Shown: positions 6,376 to 14,001, counted from the stretch's first letter. The stretch is 18,702 bases of DNA from JAITWT01 sp964439605 (GCA_964439605.1 CAYTPC010000072.1:1-18702), one strand, 5' to 3'. Notes: generated by a model from the letters alone, not told the origin. Numbers and translations: made by a program.

Positions 6376-7925
6376 TGAAATCCCTTACCGTCTGCCTCGT
6401 TGCAGGTGTTGTGCTATTGGCCGGCTGCACCGCTCCCGCTCCCCAACCTCCGGCGAAATACAACCGGTCGGCCGTACGCCCGATCAACCCGGCCAGCCCT
6501 GCCAGCTCTGCCAGCCCGCGCACACCGCAGAGCAATGCGCCACTGCAGCCGATCAAACAGTCGTCAACCTCGCCCGAATTGCGCGACGTGGCCACCCTGA
6601 CGCCGCCAACCGACGTCTGGGATCGCATCCGCCGCGGCTTCAAGATGCCGGACCTCGACAGCGACCTGGTGCGCAACCGCGAACAGTGGTACGCGGGCCG
6701 GCCCGAATACATCGAGCGCATGATCAACCGCTCGAACAAATACATCTTCCACATCGTCGAGGAGCTTGAACGCCGCAACATGCCCACTGAGCTGGCGCTG
6801 CTGCCTTACGTCGAAAGCGCCTTCAACCCGCAGGCCATCTCCAGCGCCCGCGCGACCGGCATGTGGCAATTCATGCCCGCGACCGGCAGCAACTACGCTC
6901 TCAAGCAAAACGTCTTCCGGGACGACCGCCGTGACGTGATTGCCTCCACACGCGCCGCGCTGGACTACCTGCAGCGCCTGTACGACATGTTCGGCGACTG
7001 GCAACTGGCGCTGGCCGCCTACAACTGGGGCGAAGGCAACGTCAGCCGCGCCATCGCGAAGAACAACCGCGCCGGTCTGCCGACCACCTACAGCGACCTC
7101 TCCATGCCAGGCGAGACACGGCTCTACGTACCCAAGCTGCAGGCGCTGAAGAACATCGTGGCGGACCCGGCCAGATTCGGCACCGATCTGCCGATGATCC
7201 CCAACCACCCGTATTTCGACACGGTCAAGCTCACGCGCGACCTCGACGTGGAGCTGGCGGCCAAGCTCGCCGATGTCCGGATCGAGGATTTCCGTGCCTT
7301 GAACCCGGCCGCACACAAACCGGTCCTGCTGGCCGCGGGAACCCCCGAGATCCTGCTGCCCTGGGACAACGCAGCCGTCTTCCAGCGTAATTTCCAGGCC
7401 TACAGCGAAGGCCAGTACGCCAGTTGGACCGCATGGGTCGTCCCGCGCACCATGACCGTGGCCGACGCTGCGCAAAGCGTCGGCATGAGGGAAGCCGACC
7501 TGCGCGCACTCAACAAGATCCCGCCGCAAATGAAAATCAAGGCTGGTTCGACGCTGATCGTGCCGCGCTCATCCCGAGTGCATGAGGATGTCAATGCCGC
7601 CGTGGCCGACAACGGCACCCTGAGCTTCCAGCCCGAAGTCACCACACGCCGCACCGTCGTGCGCGCAGGCAACCACGACAGCGTTGCCAGCATCGCGCGA
7701 CGCTACCGCCTCCCTGCCACGAACGTGGCCCGGTGGAACGACGTCAACTCCAATCACGTATTCACGCGCGGCTACATGGTGGTGGTCTATCTGCCGGTAT
7801 ACGCCTCGCACAACGCACGGGTCGGCTCAGGCATCAGGGCGTCCGCCCACGGCGGTAAACACAGCATGCAGCAAAGCGCGCGAAAAAAACACCACGGCGC
7901 GCAGCCAAAAAAGAGAAAACGCTGA
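6375..7925 (+). CDS. mltD: Membrane-bound lytic murein transglycosylase D (lipoprotein)
   Basis: Cleaves peptidoglycan glycan strands with formation of 1,6-anhydromuramyl ends, acting from the periplasmic face of the outer membrane. From the ATG at 6375 the 516-residue protein has a lipoprotein signal ending LLAGC, with the lipidated Cys at residue 18. A Pro/Ser/Ala-rich linker follows. The SLT domain carries ALLPYVESAFNP with catalytic Glu147, then ATGMWQFMPATG and LALAAYNWGEGNV. Two LysM-like peptidoglycan-binding segments occupy the last third, followed by a Lys/Arg/His-rich tail. An in-frame ATG at 6357 would add six residues; I prefer 6375 because it overlaps the gloB stop and gives a standard signal peptide. 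Co-transcribed with gloB. The same gloB/mltD association is found in E. coli. Confidence 0.94.
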   Translation: MKSLTVCLVAGVVLLAGCTAPAPQPPAKYNRSAVRPINPASPASSASPRTPQSNAPLQPIKQSSTSPELRDVATLTPPTDVWDRIRRGFKMPDLDSDLVRNREQWYAGRPEYIERMINRSNKYIFHIVEELERRNMPTELALLPYVESAFNPQAISSARATGMWQFMPATGSNYALKQNVFRDDRRDVIASTRAALDYLQRLYDMFGDWQLALAAYNWGEGNVSRAIAKNNRAGLPTTYSDLSMPGETRLYVPKLQALKNIVADPARFGTDLPMIPNHPYFDTVKLTRDLDVELAAKLADVRIEDFRALNPAAHKPVLLAAGTPEILLPWDNAAVFQRNFQAYSEGQYASWTAWVVPRTMTVADAAQSVGMREADLRALNKIPPQMKIKAGSTLIVPRSSRVHEDVNAAVADNGTLSFQPEVTTRRTVVRAGNHDSVASIARRYRLPATNVARWNDVNSNHVFTRGYMVVVYLPVYASHNARVGSGIRASAHGGKHSMQQSARKKHHGAQPKKRKR

Positions 7926-7980
7926 TCACCCGGCGATGACTCGCCCGTGACGAACGGGCTCCTGCGGCAGCCCGGATCAG
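7922..7980. terminator. Nested inverted repeats between the convergent mltD and merR genes
   Basis: The inner hairpin is GCCCGT (7943-7948), loop GACGA, ACGGGC (7954-7959), a perfect 6-bp stem. An outer pair, CTGATC at 7922-7927 and GATCAG at 7975-7980 with adjoining CCGG/CCGG bases, brackets it and covers both stop codons. Neither strand has a T-run after the stem, so it is not a canonical intrinsic terminator. It may still act as a bidirectional stop or 3'-end stabiliser. Confidence 0.4.
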
Positions 7981-8459
7981 CCGATATGATCTGGCTGCCC
8001 GCTTGCGATCGAGTGTCCGACTGCCAGTAGCTCCCGAATCTCGATGAGTTCGCGACGCAGCAAGCTCAATTGCAAGGCCGCCTCGACAGTACACCGCGCA
8101 TCCGCTTGGCGCGGCGCGGCGCTGCTTCCGGCCGACGCGGCCTTATCGGCTTCGGTGCCTTCAGTGGATGGATCACCGCTCTTGTGCTGTTCGTGCTCGG
8201 CTTGCCCCAGTTCCTGCAACCGGTTGCGCGCGCCGCTGATCGTGAAGCCCTGGTCGTAAAGCAGGTCGCGAATGCGCCGGATCATCAGCACTTCATGATG
8301 CTGGTAGTAACGCCGGTTTCCCCTGCGCTTCATCGGGCGCAACTGGGTGAACTCCTGCTCCCAATAGCGCAACACGTGCGGCTTGACACCGCACAGTTCG
8401 GCCACCTCACCGATTGTGAAATAACGTTTGACAGGAATCGGCGGAAGCGCTGTTTTCAT
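7977..8459 (-). CDS. MerR-family transcriptional regulator downstream of ihfA
   Basis: The 160-residue protein has an N-terminal MerR-type winged helix-turn-helix (about residues 10-85): YFTIGEVAELCGVKPHVLRYWE, then the wing region RRGNRRYYQHHEV and ISGARNRLQELG. After this comes a Ser/Ala/Glu-rich low-complexity linker and a short C-terminal helix (LRRELIEIRELL) that could dimerise. There is no cysteine pair typical of metal- or redox-sensing MerR proteins in the C-terminal part, so the effector is unknown. The ATG at 8459 is preferred over a TTG three codons upstream. A MerR gene directly after ihfA is a conserved arrangement in many beta- and gammaproteobacteria. It lies 75 nt after ihfA and may be its last co-transcribed gene. 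Confidence 0.9.
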   Translation of the reverse strand: MKTALPPIPVKRYFTIGEVAELCGVKPHVLRYWEQEFTQLRPMKRRGNRRYYQHHEVLMIRRIRDLLYDQGFTISGARNRLQELGQAEHEQHKSGDPSTEGTEADKAASAGSSAAPRQADARCTVEAALQLSLLRRELIEIRELLAVGHSIASGQPDHIG

Positions 8460-8534
8460 TGGAACCAAGCCAGTAATGCGCGGAAAGTTTAGTAGATTAC
8501 TCCACTCGCACGAAGGGCTCTGCAGACACCGGAA

Positions 8535-8885
8535 TCAATCGAGGCCGAGATTCCATTCGACTTCGGTTGCCACGCCACCCTGGATCTGCTCCTTGAGCTT
8601 GGCGCTGGCGTGAAACGTCGCCACGCGGCGTGAGGCGATCGGAATGGCCTCGCCGGTGCGCGGATTGCGCCCAGGCCGCGGCGCCTTCACGCGAATCTGG
8701 AAATTGCCGAAGCCGGAAATTTTTACATCGTCGCCCTCGACCAACCGGCTCGTAATCAGGTCGAAGAAGGCATCGACCATATCCTTCGATTCACGCTTGT
8801 TCAAGCCGATCTGTTCGAACAGCAGATCGGCCAACTGCGCCTTGGTCAACGCAGGTGTTTCAACGGCTTCAATCGTGATTTCCAT
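8535..8885 (-). CDS. ihfA: Integration host factor subunit alpha
   Basis: DNA-bending nucleoid protein that works as a heterodimer with IhfB in recombination, replication and promoter architecture. The 116-residue protein has the full HU/IHF fold: TKAQLADLLFEQIGLNKRESKDMVDAFFDLI, then GDDVKISGFGNFQIRVKAPRPGRNPRTGEAIPI, whose arm-tip proline (P75) intercalates into DNA in this family. It is longer than E. coli IhfA (99) owing to about ten extra N-terminal residues and a short C-terminal tail, both common in Burkholderiales. The gene starts 6 nt after pheT. Its Shine-Dalgarno sequence GAGGA overlaps the pheT stop codon, so the two are probably translationally coupled. Confidence 0.96.
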   Translation of the reverse strand: MEITIEAVETPALTKAQLADLLFEQIGLNKRESKDMVDAFFDLITSRLVEGDDVKISGFGNFQIRVKAPRPGRNPRTGEAIPIASRRVATFHASAKLKEQIQGGVATEVEWNLGLD

Positions 8886-8891
8886 GGTTCC

Positions 8892-11318
8892 TCATCCGCG
8901 TAGGCGTGCCCCAAACCGGCGGCTCAGATCTTCGACGATGGTACGCAGCACCGGTTCGATCTGCTCGTCGGTCAACGTTGCCGTGTCGCTATTGAACACC
9001 AGGCGAACCGCCATGCTTTTCTCGCCAACCGATAGGCCGCCGGTCGATTGGCCGTCCGGCTGCGGCCGGTAGATATCGAACAGTGTTGCACGTTGCAGCG
9101 CGGATCCGGCCGCCGCGTCCTCGATTGCCTGGATCAGCGCCTGGTGCGTCACCGGCTCGGCCACCACCAGCGCCAAATCGCGCTCAACGGGCTGCTGGCG
9201 CGGCACGGGTTTGGCATTCGGCAGCGGATGCGCCGCAACCGCATCGAAATCGAGGTCAAACAGTACCGGCGCTTGCGGGAACTCCCATTGCTGACGCCAA
9301 CGCGGATGCAGTTCGCCGATCACGCCGATTTCGCGGCCATCGACAAGTACGCGCGCCGCGCGGCCCGGATGCAGCGCCGGATGTTCGGCGCGCTCGAAGA
9401 CCGGCCTGAACGGCGCAAGCAATGCCTCGACGTCGCCTTTGACGTCAAAGAAATCCACGCGCTGCGGCTTGCCTTCCCAGCGTGCCTCTGCCGGATCGCC
9501 CCAGGCAAGGCCGACGACACGGATCGGCTGGCGCACGCCCTTGACGCTGTGGTCGCAAGCCTGCACCGATTCATCGCGCATGAACACACGGCCGATCTCG
9601 AACACACGCACCCGCGGCGCCTTGCGGTCAAGGTTGAACTTGAGCACCTGCAGGAGCGAACCGATCAGCGACGAGCGCATCACACTCATCTGGCTTGCGA
9701 TCGGGTTGAGCAGTTTGATCGGATCGGCATTGCCCGCGAGTTCCGTTTCCCAGCGCGCCTCGACAAAGCTGAAGTTGATCGTCTCCTGATAACCCAGATC
9801 GGCCAGCCGATGCCGTATCGCGAAGCAACCGCGCAATGACTCGGGCCGGGCGCGGGCGGCGATGGGCCCGAGCGGCGACGTGGCCGGCAAGCTGTTGTAG
9901 CCGATCAGGCGGGCGACTTCCTCGATCAAGTCTTCCTCGATCGCAAGGTCGAAACGGTAGGGGGGAGGCGTCACCACCAGCGTGCCTTCACCCTCCTCGA
10001 TCGCAAAGCCCAGGCGCTGCAAGGCATCACGGCATTGCGCCTGCGTCAACGGCATGCCGATCACGCGCGCGGCGCGCGCAACGCGCAGGGTCACCGGGCG
10101 CTGCTCGGGCAGACGCAGCCGCTGGTCGTCGATCGGACCGGCCTGCCCGCCGCAGATATCGAGCACCAATTGCGTGATCCGCTCGATGATTTGCACCGTG
10201 CGGCTCGGATCGACGCCGCGTTCGAAGCGGTGCCCGGCATCGGTGGAAAAGTTGTAGCGGCGCGAGCGGCCCTGCATAGCCTGCGGCCACCAGAAGGCCG
10301 CCTCGATGTAGATATTGCGCGTGCTGTCGGACACCGCCGTGGCGTCACCGCCCATGATGCCCGCGAGCGATTCGATTTCATGCTCGTCGGCAATCACACC
10401 GACCTGCTCGTCCACCGTGACCGTGTTGCCGTTGAGCAGCTTGAGCTGTTCGCCCGCGCGGCCCCAGCGCACCGTGAGGCCGCCGTGAATTTTGTCGAGA
10501 TCAAAGATGTGCGTCGGCTGGCCGTATTCGAACATCACGTAATTCGAGATATCCACCAGCGGCGAGACGCTGCGCTGACCGCAGCGCTCCAGCCGCTCGA
10601 CCATCCAGGCCGGCGTCGCGGCGCGCGTGTTCACGCCGCGTACCACGCGGCCCGAGAAGCGCCCGCACAGCTCCGGTGCTTGCACTTTCACCGGACGGCA
10701 CTCATCGTGCGTGACGGCTGCCGCAGGAATCTCCGGCGTGTGCAGCGGCGTGCCGGTAAGCGCCGAAAGCTCACGCGCAACGCCATAGACGCTCAGGCCG
10801 TGCGCAAGGTTTGGCGTGAGCTTCAGGGTGAGCAGCACCTCGTCCAGCGCGAGCACCTCGCGCACGTCTTTGCCAACCGGCGCATCAGCCGCAAGTTCAA
10901 GCAGGCCGCCGTGGTCACCGCTCAACTGCAGTTCACGCGCCGAACACAGCATGCCCTGGCTCTCGACGCCACGCAACTTGCCCAGCTTGATCTTGAAAGA
11001 CTTGCCATCTTCGCCCGGCGGCAATTCGGCGCCCACCAGTGCGCATGGCACCTTGATGCCCACGCGCGCATTCGGCGCACCGCAGACGATTGTGAGCAAG
11101 CCGCCTTGGCCGGCGTCAACCTGGCACACGCGCAGGCGATCGGCATTCGGGTGCTGCTGCGCCTCCTTGATCTGGCCGACCACCACCTTGGTAAATGCCG
11201 GTGCGACCGAACGGCGCTCTTCGACCTCCAGGCCACCCATCGTGAGCGTCTCGGCGAGCTGTTCACTGGAAAGCGCGGGATTGCAGAACGCACGCAGCCA
11301 GGATTCTGGAAATTGCAT
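8892..11318 (-). CDS. pheT: Phenylalanine--tRNA ligase beta subunit
   Basis: Large subunit of the alpha2-beta2 enzyme that charges tRNA-Phe. The 808-residue length is normal for the bacterial long form. Domains in order: the N-terminal OB-fold tRNA-binding domain (VVVGQIKEAQQHPNADRLRVCQVD, about residues 40-150), and the B3/B4 editing domain (VDISNYVMFEYGQPTHIFD, with GIMGGDATAVSDSTRNIYIEAAFW). The B5 and catalytic-like core follow (FERGVDPSRT, PPYRFDLAIEEDLIEEVARLIGY). Last is the C-terminal FDX-ACB anticodon domain (PVERDLALVVAEPV to the end). It follows pheS by 29 nt and is followed by ihfA after 6 nt, the arrangement conserved across proteobacteria. The Shine-Dalgarno sequence is weak, suggesting coupling to pheS. 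Confidence 0.97.
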   Translation of the reverse strand: MQFPESWLRAFCNPALSSEQLAETLTMGGLEVEERRSVAPAFTKVVVGQIKEAQQHPNADRLRVCQVDAGQGGLLTIVCGAPNARVGIKVPCALVGAELPPGEDGKSFKIKLGKLRGVESQGMLCSARELQLSGDHGGLLELAADAPVGKDVREVLALDEVLLTLKLTPNLAHGLSVYGVARELSALTGTPLHTPEIPAAAVTHDECRPVKVQAPELCGRFSGRVVRGVNTRAATPAWMVERLERCGQRSVSPLVDISNYVMFEYGQPTHIFDLDKIHGGLTVRWGRAGEQLKLLNGNTVTVDEQVGVIADEHEIESLAGIMGGDATAVSDSTRNIYIEAAFWWPQAMQGRSRRYNFSTDAGHRFERGVDPSRTVQIIERITQLVLDICGGQAGPIDDQRLRLPEQRPVTLRVARAARVIGMPLTQAQCRDALQRLGFAIEEGEGTLVVTPPPYRFDLAIEEDLIEEVARLIGYNSLPATSPLGPIAARARPESLRGCFAIRHRLADLGYQETINFSFVEARWETELAGNADPIKLLNPIASQMSVMRSSLIGSLLQVLKFNLDRKAPRVRVFEIGRVFMRDESVQACDHSVKGVRQPIRVVGLAWGDPAEARWEGKPQRVDFFDVKGDVEALLAPFRPVFERAEHPALHPGRAARVLVDGREIGVIGELHPRWRQQWEFPQAPVLFDLDFDAVAAHPLPNAKPVPRQQPVERDLALVVAEPVTHQALIQAIEDAAAGSALQRATLFDIYRPQPDGQSTGGLSVGEKSMAVRLVFNSDTATLTDEQIEPVLRTIVEDLSRRFGARLRG

Positions 11319-11347
11319 CTCGAAATCTCGTCGTCGTGTTATGGGTG

Positions 11348-12391
11348 TTATTGGAATTGGCCCAGGAAGCGCAGATCGCCGTCGAAAAACAGGCGCAAGT
11401 CGCTCACGCCATAGCGCAGCATCGCCAAACGGTCGATGCCCGAGCCGAAGGCGAAACCGATGTAACGCTCGGGATCGAGCCCCATGTTGCGCACCACCTG
11501 CGGATGCACCTGGCCTGAACCGGAGACCTCAAGCCAGCGGCCGGCCAAGGGGCCCTGTTCGAACATGATGTCGATCTCGGCGCTGGGCTCGGTAAAGGGG
11601 AAATAGCTCGGACGGAAGCGCAGCTTGAGCGCATCGGTCTCGAAAAAGGCCTGGACGAAATCCAGGTACATCACCTTCAAATCCTTGAAGCTGACGTTCT
11701 CGCCGATCCACAAGCCTTCGACCTGATGAAACATGGGCGAATGCGTGGCGTCGCTGTCCACGCGGTAGGTGCGCCCAGGCGCGATGACCCGAATGTCGGG
11801 CATGTGCGCTTGCCCGGCGTACTTGCGTACGTGCGCCTGCGCATAGCGCACCTGCATCGGCGAGGTATGCGGCCGCAGATTGAGCAGCAGCCCTTCCTCG
11901 TCCCTCACGTCGACGTAGAAAGTATCCTGCATCGAACGCGCTGGATGGTTGGGCGGGTTGTTCAGTGCGGTAAAGCTGTGCCAGTCGGTCTCGATCTCCG
12001 GGCCATCGGCCACATCGAAGCCCATGCTGGAAAAAATCGCCTCGATCCGCTCCTGGGCACGCGTCACCGGGTGCAAGCCACCACCGGCACGGCGCCGTCC
12101 GGGCAGCGTCACGTCAAGCGCCTCTGCCTGCAATTGCCTGGCAAGCTCTTCATCGGCGAGCTCCTGGCGGCGCGCGGCCAACTGGGTTTCGATCCCCTGC
12201 TTGACCACATTGATGGCCGCGCCGCGTGACTTTTTCTCCTCGACCGGCAGCGCAGCCATGCCCTTCATCAGTTCGGTGATGCGGCCCGACTTGCCGAGAA
12301 ACTGCGCCTTCGCGTTTTCAAGCTCCGCGGGTGTCTTGGCTTGTGCGAACGCACTGCGGGCGTTGTCGACCAGAATGTCCAACTCGTTCAT
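11348..12391 (-). CDS. pheS: Phenylalanine--tRNA ligase alpha subunit
   Basis: Catalytic subunit of phenylalanyl-tRNA synthetase, a class II synthetase. The 347-residue protein starts with the coiled-coil tRNA-binding arm (MNELDILVDNARSAFAQAKT), then shows HPVTRAQERIEAIF, FTALNNPPNHPARSMQDTFYV, motif 2 (APGRTYRVDSDATHSPMFHQ), FPFTEPSAEIDIMFEQG, and motif 3 (GFAFGSGIDRLAMLRYG). I chose the ATG at 12391. A TTG ten codons upstream keeps the frame open, but the extra residues are not part of the family. A strong hairpin with a T-run lies between rplT and this gene. I did not find a phenylalanine-rich leader peptide ahead of it. Confidence 0.97.
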   Translation of the reverse strand: MNELDILVDNARSAFAQAKTPAELENAKAQFLGKSGRITELMKGMAALPVEEKKSRGAAINVVKQGIETQLAARRQELADEELARQLQAEALDVTLPGRRRAGGGLHPVTRAQERIEAIFSSMGFDVADGPEIETDWHSFTALNNPPNHPARSMQDTFYVDVRDEEGLLLNLRPHTSPMQVRYAQAHVRKYAGQAHMPDIRVIAPGRTYRVDSDATHSPMFHQVEGLWIGENVSFKDLKVMYLDFVQAFFETDALKLRFRPSYFPFTEPSAEIDIMFEQGPLAGRWLEVSGSGQVHPQVVRNMGLDPERYIGFAFGSGIDRLAMLRYGVSDLRLFFDGDLRFLGQFQ

Positions 12392-12435
12392 GGCGGCTAT
12401 CGATGGAAAAGCTACTGTCAATAGGATAGGAGCGA

Positions 12436-12474
12436 AAAAACAAAAAGGCTGGAGCCCGAAAGCGCCAGCCCTTT
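12436..12474 (-). terminator. Intrinsic terminator or attenuator between rplT and pheS
   Basis: On the minus strand, AAAGGGCTGG pairs with CCAGCCTTTT (a 10-bp stem including one G-T pair). The loop contains a further GC/GC pair, and the stem is followed by TTTTTGTTTTTT at 12446-12435. This is a textbook Rho-independent terminator shape about 50 nt after the rplT stop. In E. coli a comparable hairpin before pheS is an attenuator controlled by the Phe-rich leader peptide PheM. Here the 50 nt before the hairpin encode no Phe-rich peptide, so partial read-through or a separate pheS promoter is more likely. Confidence 0.75.
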
Positions 12475-12525
12475 GTACCGTGGAGCGGACCAGCCGTCAG
12501 CAGACCGGCCGTCCAACGTGCGGCG

Positions 12526-12885
12526 TCAAGCAGCCAGCTTGGCCTTGACCTGCTCCACGATGCCGGCAAAAGCGGCCTTGTCGTGCACTGCGATATCGGC
12601 AAGCATTTTGCGATCGATCTCGATACCGGCCTTGCGGATACCGTTGGCGAACTGGCTGTAGGTCAGGCCCAGTTCACGCGCAGCGGCGTTGATACGCGCG
12701 ATCCACAATTGACGGAACACGCGTTTTTTGGTGCGGCGATCGCGATAGGCGTATTGCTGGGCCTTCATCACCGCCTGTTTGGCAACGCGGAAAACGTTGC
12801 CGCGGCGACCGCGGAAGCCCTTGGCTAGGGCGAGAACTTTCTTGTGACGAGCGCGGGCGGTAACGCCACGTTTGACGCGAGGCAT
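12526..12885 (-). CDS. rplT: 50S ribosomal protein L20
   Basis: Binds 23S rRNA early in large-subunit assembly. In E. coli it also represses its own operon by binding the rpmI leader. The 119-residue basic protein shows the family sequence throughout: MPRVKRGVTARARHKKVL, KGFRGRRGNVFRVAKQAVMKA, YRDRRTKKRVFRQLWI, and the C-terminal FANGIRKAGIEIDRKMLADIAV. An AAGGAG sequence lies about 8 nt before the ATG. It follows rpmI by 33 nt. Confidence 0.98.
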   Translation of the reverse strand: MPRVKRGVTARARHKKVLALAKGFRGRRGNVFRVAKQAVMKAQQYAYRDRRTKKRVFRQLWIARINAAARELGLTYSQFANGIRKAGIEIDRKMLADIAVHDKAAFAGIVEQVKAKLAA

Positions 12886-12918
12886 GTGTGTACTCCTTCT
12901 TCGGGTCCGTCGAGTTGA

Positions 12919-13122
12919 TTAAACGCCCATGCCGGGCATCATTGCGGCGATATGACCCATATCGGTCTCATGAACCGCCGTGGCGCCACGCAGATGGCGT
13001 TTGTTTTTGGTGGTCTTCTTGGTCAGAATATGACGCTTGAAGGCTTGGCCACGTTTGACGGTGCCACCGGGACGAACGCGAAAACGTTTTTTCGCACTGC
13101 TTTTGGTCTTCATCTTGGGCAT
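12919..13122 (-). CDS. rpmI: 50S ribosomal protein L35
   Basis: Small basic large-subunit ribosomal protein. The 67-residue length and the sequence MPKMKTKSSAKKRFRVRPGG, then KRGQAFKRHILTKKTTKNKRHLRG, are characteristic. A good ribosome-binding site (AAAAGGAG) lies about 7 nt upstream of the ATG. It lies between infC and rplT as in nearly all bacteria, but with an unusually long 178-nt spacer after infC. Confidence 0.98.
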   Translation of the reverse strand: MPKMKTKSSAKKRFRVRPGGTVKRGQAFKRHILTKKTTKNKRHLRGATAVHETDMGHIAAMMPGMGV

Positions 13123-13300
13123 CAGAATGCTCCTTTTGGTTGTGCTCGCGAGGCGCTGCGGACATCTTTTCCGGCAGGCTTGTCAGCCCCGAGCCACTTC
13201 TTGATTCCGCGCCGAAGTAAGCACCCGGCACGAAATTCCTTCAAAATTCCACGCCCCCGAAGGCAACGCGGAACTTGTGATTATCGCAGATTTCAGGGCG
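13123..13300 (-). promoter_or_regulatory. infC-rpmI spacer, candidate autoregulatory leader of rpmI-rplT
   Basis: 178 nt without a credible gene. A long-range 7-bp inverted repeat (TTCCGCG at 13205-13211 and CGCGGAA at 13267-13273) brackets about 55 nt, and the rpmI ribosome-binding site lies at the downstream end. In E. coli the equivalent stretch carries a long-range pairing and pseudoknot to which L20 binds to repress rpmI-rplT. I infer a comparable role from position and pairing only. A promoter for rpmI could also lie here, but no convincing boxes were seen. Confidence 0.35.
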
Positions 13301-13894
13301 CTATGGCGCCACCAGTTCGGCTCCCGCCGGTTTGGCTGCGCCGCCTGTCTTCTTGCGGCCCGGCGCGATCATCATGATCATCTGCCGGCCTTCGAGCTTG
13401 GGAAACTGCTCGACCATGATGGAGTCGCCAAGTTCGTCACGGATGCGCTGCAGCAGTGCCAGTCCGAGTTCCTGGTGCATGATCTCCCGGCCACGAAAAC
13501 GCAGCGTGATCTTGCATTTGTCCCCATCGTCAAGAAAGCGCCGTATGTTGCGCATCTTGATGTTGTAGTCGCCTTCGTCGGTACCGGGCCGGAACTTGAC
13601 TTCCTTGACCTCGATAACCTTTTGCTTGGCTTTGGCCTCAGCCGCCTTCTTCTGCTCGTGGTACTTGAACTTGCCGTACTCGATCAGCCGGCAGACGGGC
13701 GGATGCGCCGCTGCAACCACTTCCACCAGATCGACGTCGTGCTCGCCAGCCAGGCGCAGCGCCTCGGCGAGTTGGACGACGCCCAACGGTTCGTTGTCGG
13801 GCCCGAACAGGCGCACTTCCGGCGCCATAATTTCCCGGTTCAGGCGATGTTGCCGTTCTTCTCGCTGGCGGCGGTCGCGAAATCCAGTAGCGAT
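13301..13894 (-). CDS. infC: Translation initiation factor IF-3, probable AUC start
   Basis: IF-3 binds the 30S subunit, keeps it apart from the 50S and checks start-codon fidelity. The conserved body includes APEVRLFGPDNEPLGVV, DVDLVEVVAAAHPPVCRLIEYGKFKYHEQKK, and the C-domain FRPGTDEGDYNIKMRNI with GDKCKITLRFRGREIMH. The first ATG (13828) would cut off the family's N-terminal sequence. The frame stays open upstream and encodes ATGFRDRRQREERQHRLNREIM before APEVRL. HRLNREI matches the RxNxEI segment present in homologues. The best start is the ATC at 13894-13892, preceded by AGGA at an 8-nt spacing, giving 197 residues. Non-AUG starts (AUU in E. coli) are the basis of IF-3 autoregulation. 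An ATT three codons further upstream sits too close to the AGGA. Confidence 0.95.
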   Translation of the reverse strand: MATGFRDRRQREERQHRLNREIMAPEVRLFGPDNEPLGVVQLAEALRLAGEHDVDLVEVVAAAHPPVCRLIEYGKFKYHEQKKAAEAKAKQKVIEVKEVKFRPGTDEGDYNIKMRNIRRFLDDGDKCKITLRFRGREIMHQELGLALLQRIRDELGDSIMVEQFPKLEGRQMIMMIAPGRKKTGGAAKPAGAELVAP

Positions 13895-13902
13895 GGTCAG
13901 AA

Positions 13903-13906
13903 TCCT
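13903..13906 (-). promoter_or_regulatory. Ribosome-binding site of infC that points to the AUC start
   Basis: On the minus strand AGGA at 13906-13903 is followed by 8 nt and then ATC at 13894. No comparable sequence precedes the internal ATG at 13828, where the upstream bases (ACCGGGAAATT) belong to the conserved coding sequence. Confidence 0.65.
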
Positions 13907-13917
13907 AGAATCAAAAT

Positions 13918-13932
13918 GCCATGAATCATGGC
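13918..13932. repeat. 15-bp palindrome just upstream of the infC ribosome-binding site
   Basis: GCCATGA, one central base, then TCATGGC: perfect 7-bp arms centred on 13925. It lies 12 bases before the AGGA of infC. As RNA it can form a 5-bp stem with a 5-nt loop. It could modulate infC translation or be a protein-binding operator; function unknown. Confidence 0.5.
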
Positions 13933-13966
13933 GTTAGCCGTCCGCGCGACGCCCACAAAGAACCGA

Positions 13967-14001
13967 TTTTCCCTTTGCACTGCCTGCGCAAATCGGGAAA
14001 A
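13967..14001 (-). promoter_or_regulatory. Intercistronic hairpin directly after thrS
   Basis: TTTTCCC plus TTTGC on one side pair with GCAAA plus GGGAAAA on the other (12 bp with a 2-nt bulge, 9-nt loop). The stem begins at the base following the thrS stop codon. No T-run follows on the minus strand, so it is more likely an mRNA processing or stability structure than a terminator. It could uncouple thrS from infC levels. Confidence 0.5.

Noticed and set aside
10035..11414. 459-codon open frame antisense to pheT
   Set aside because: The encoded product is Arg/Ala/His-rich low-complexity sequence typical of antisense frames in GC-rich DNA, and pheT on the other strand is intact.
12392..12470. 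Phe-rich string (AFLFF) as a PheM-like leader peptide before pheS
   Set aside because: The Phe codons come from the T-run after the terminator stem, so the string lies downstream of the hairpin and cannot act as its leader.
13826..13828. ATG at 13828 as the infC start
   Set aside because: It has no ribosome-binding site and would remove the conserved IF-3 N-terminal segment encoded upstream in the same frame.
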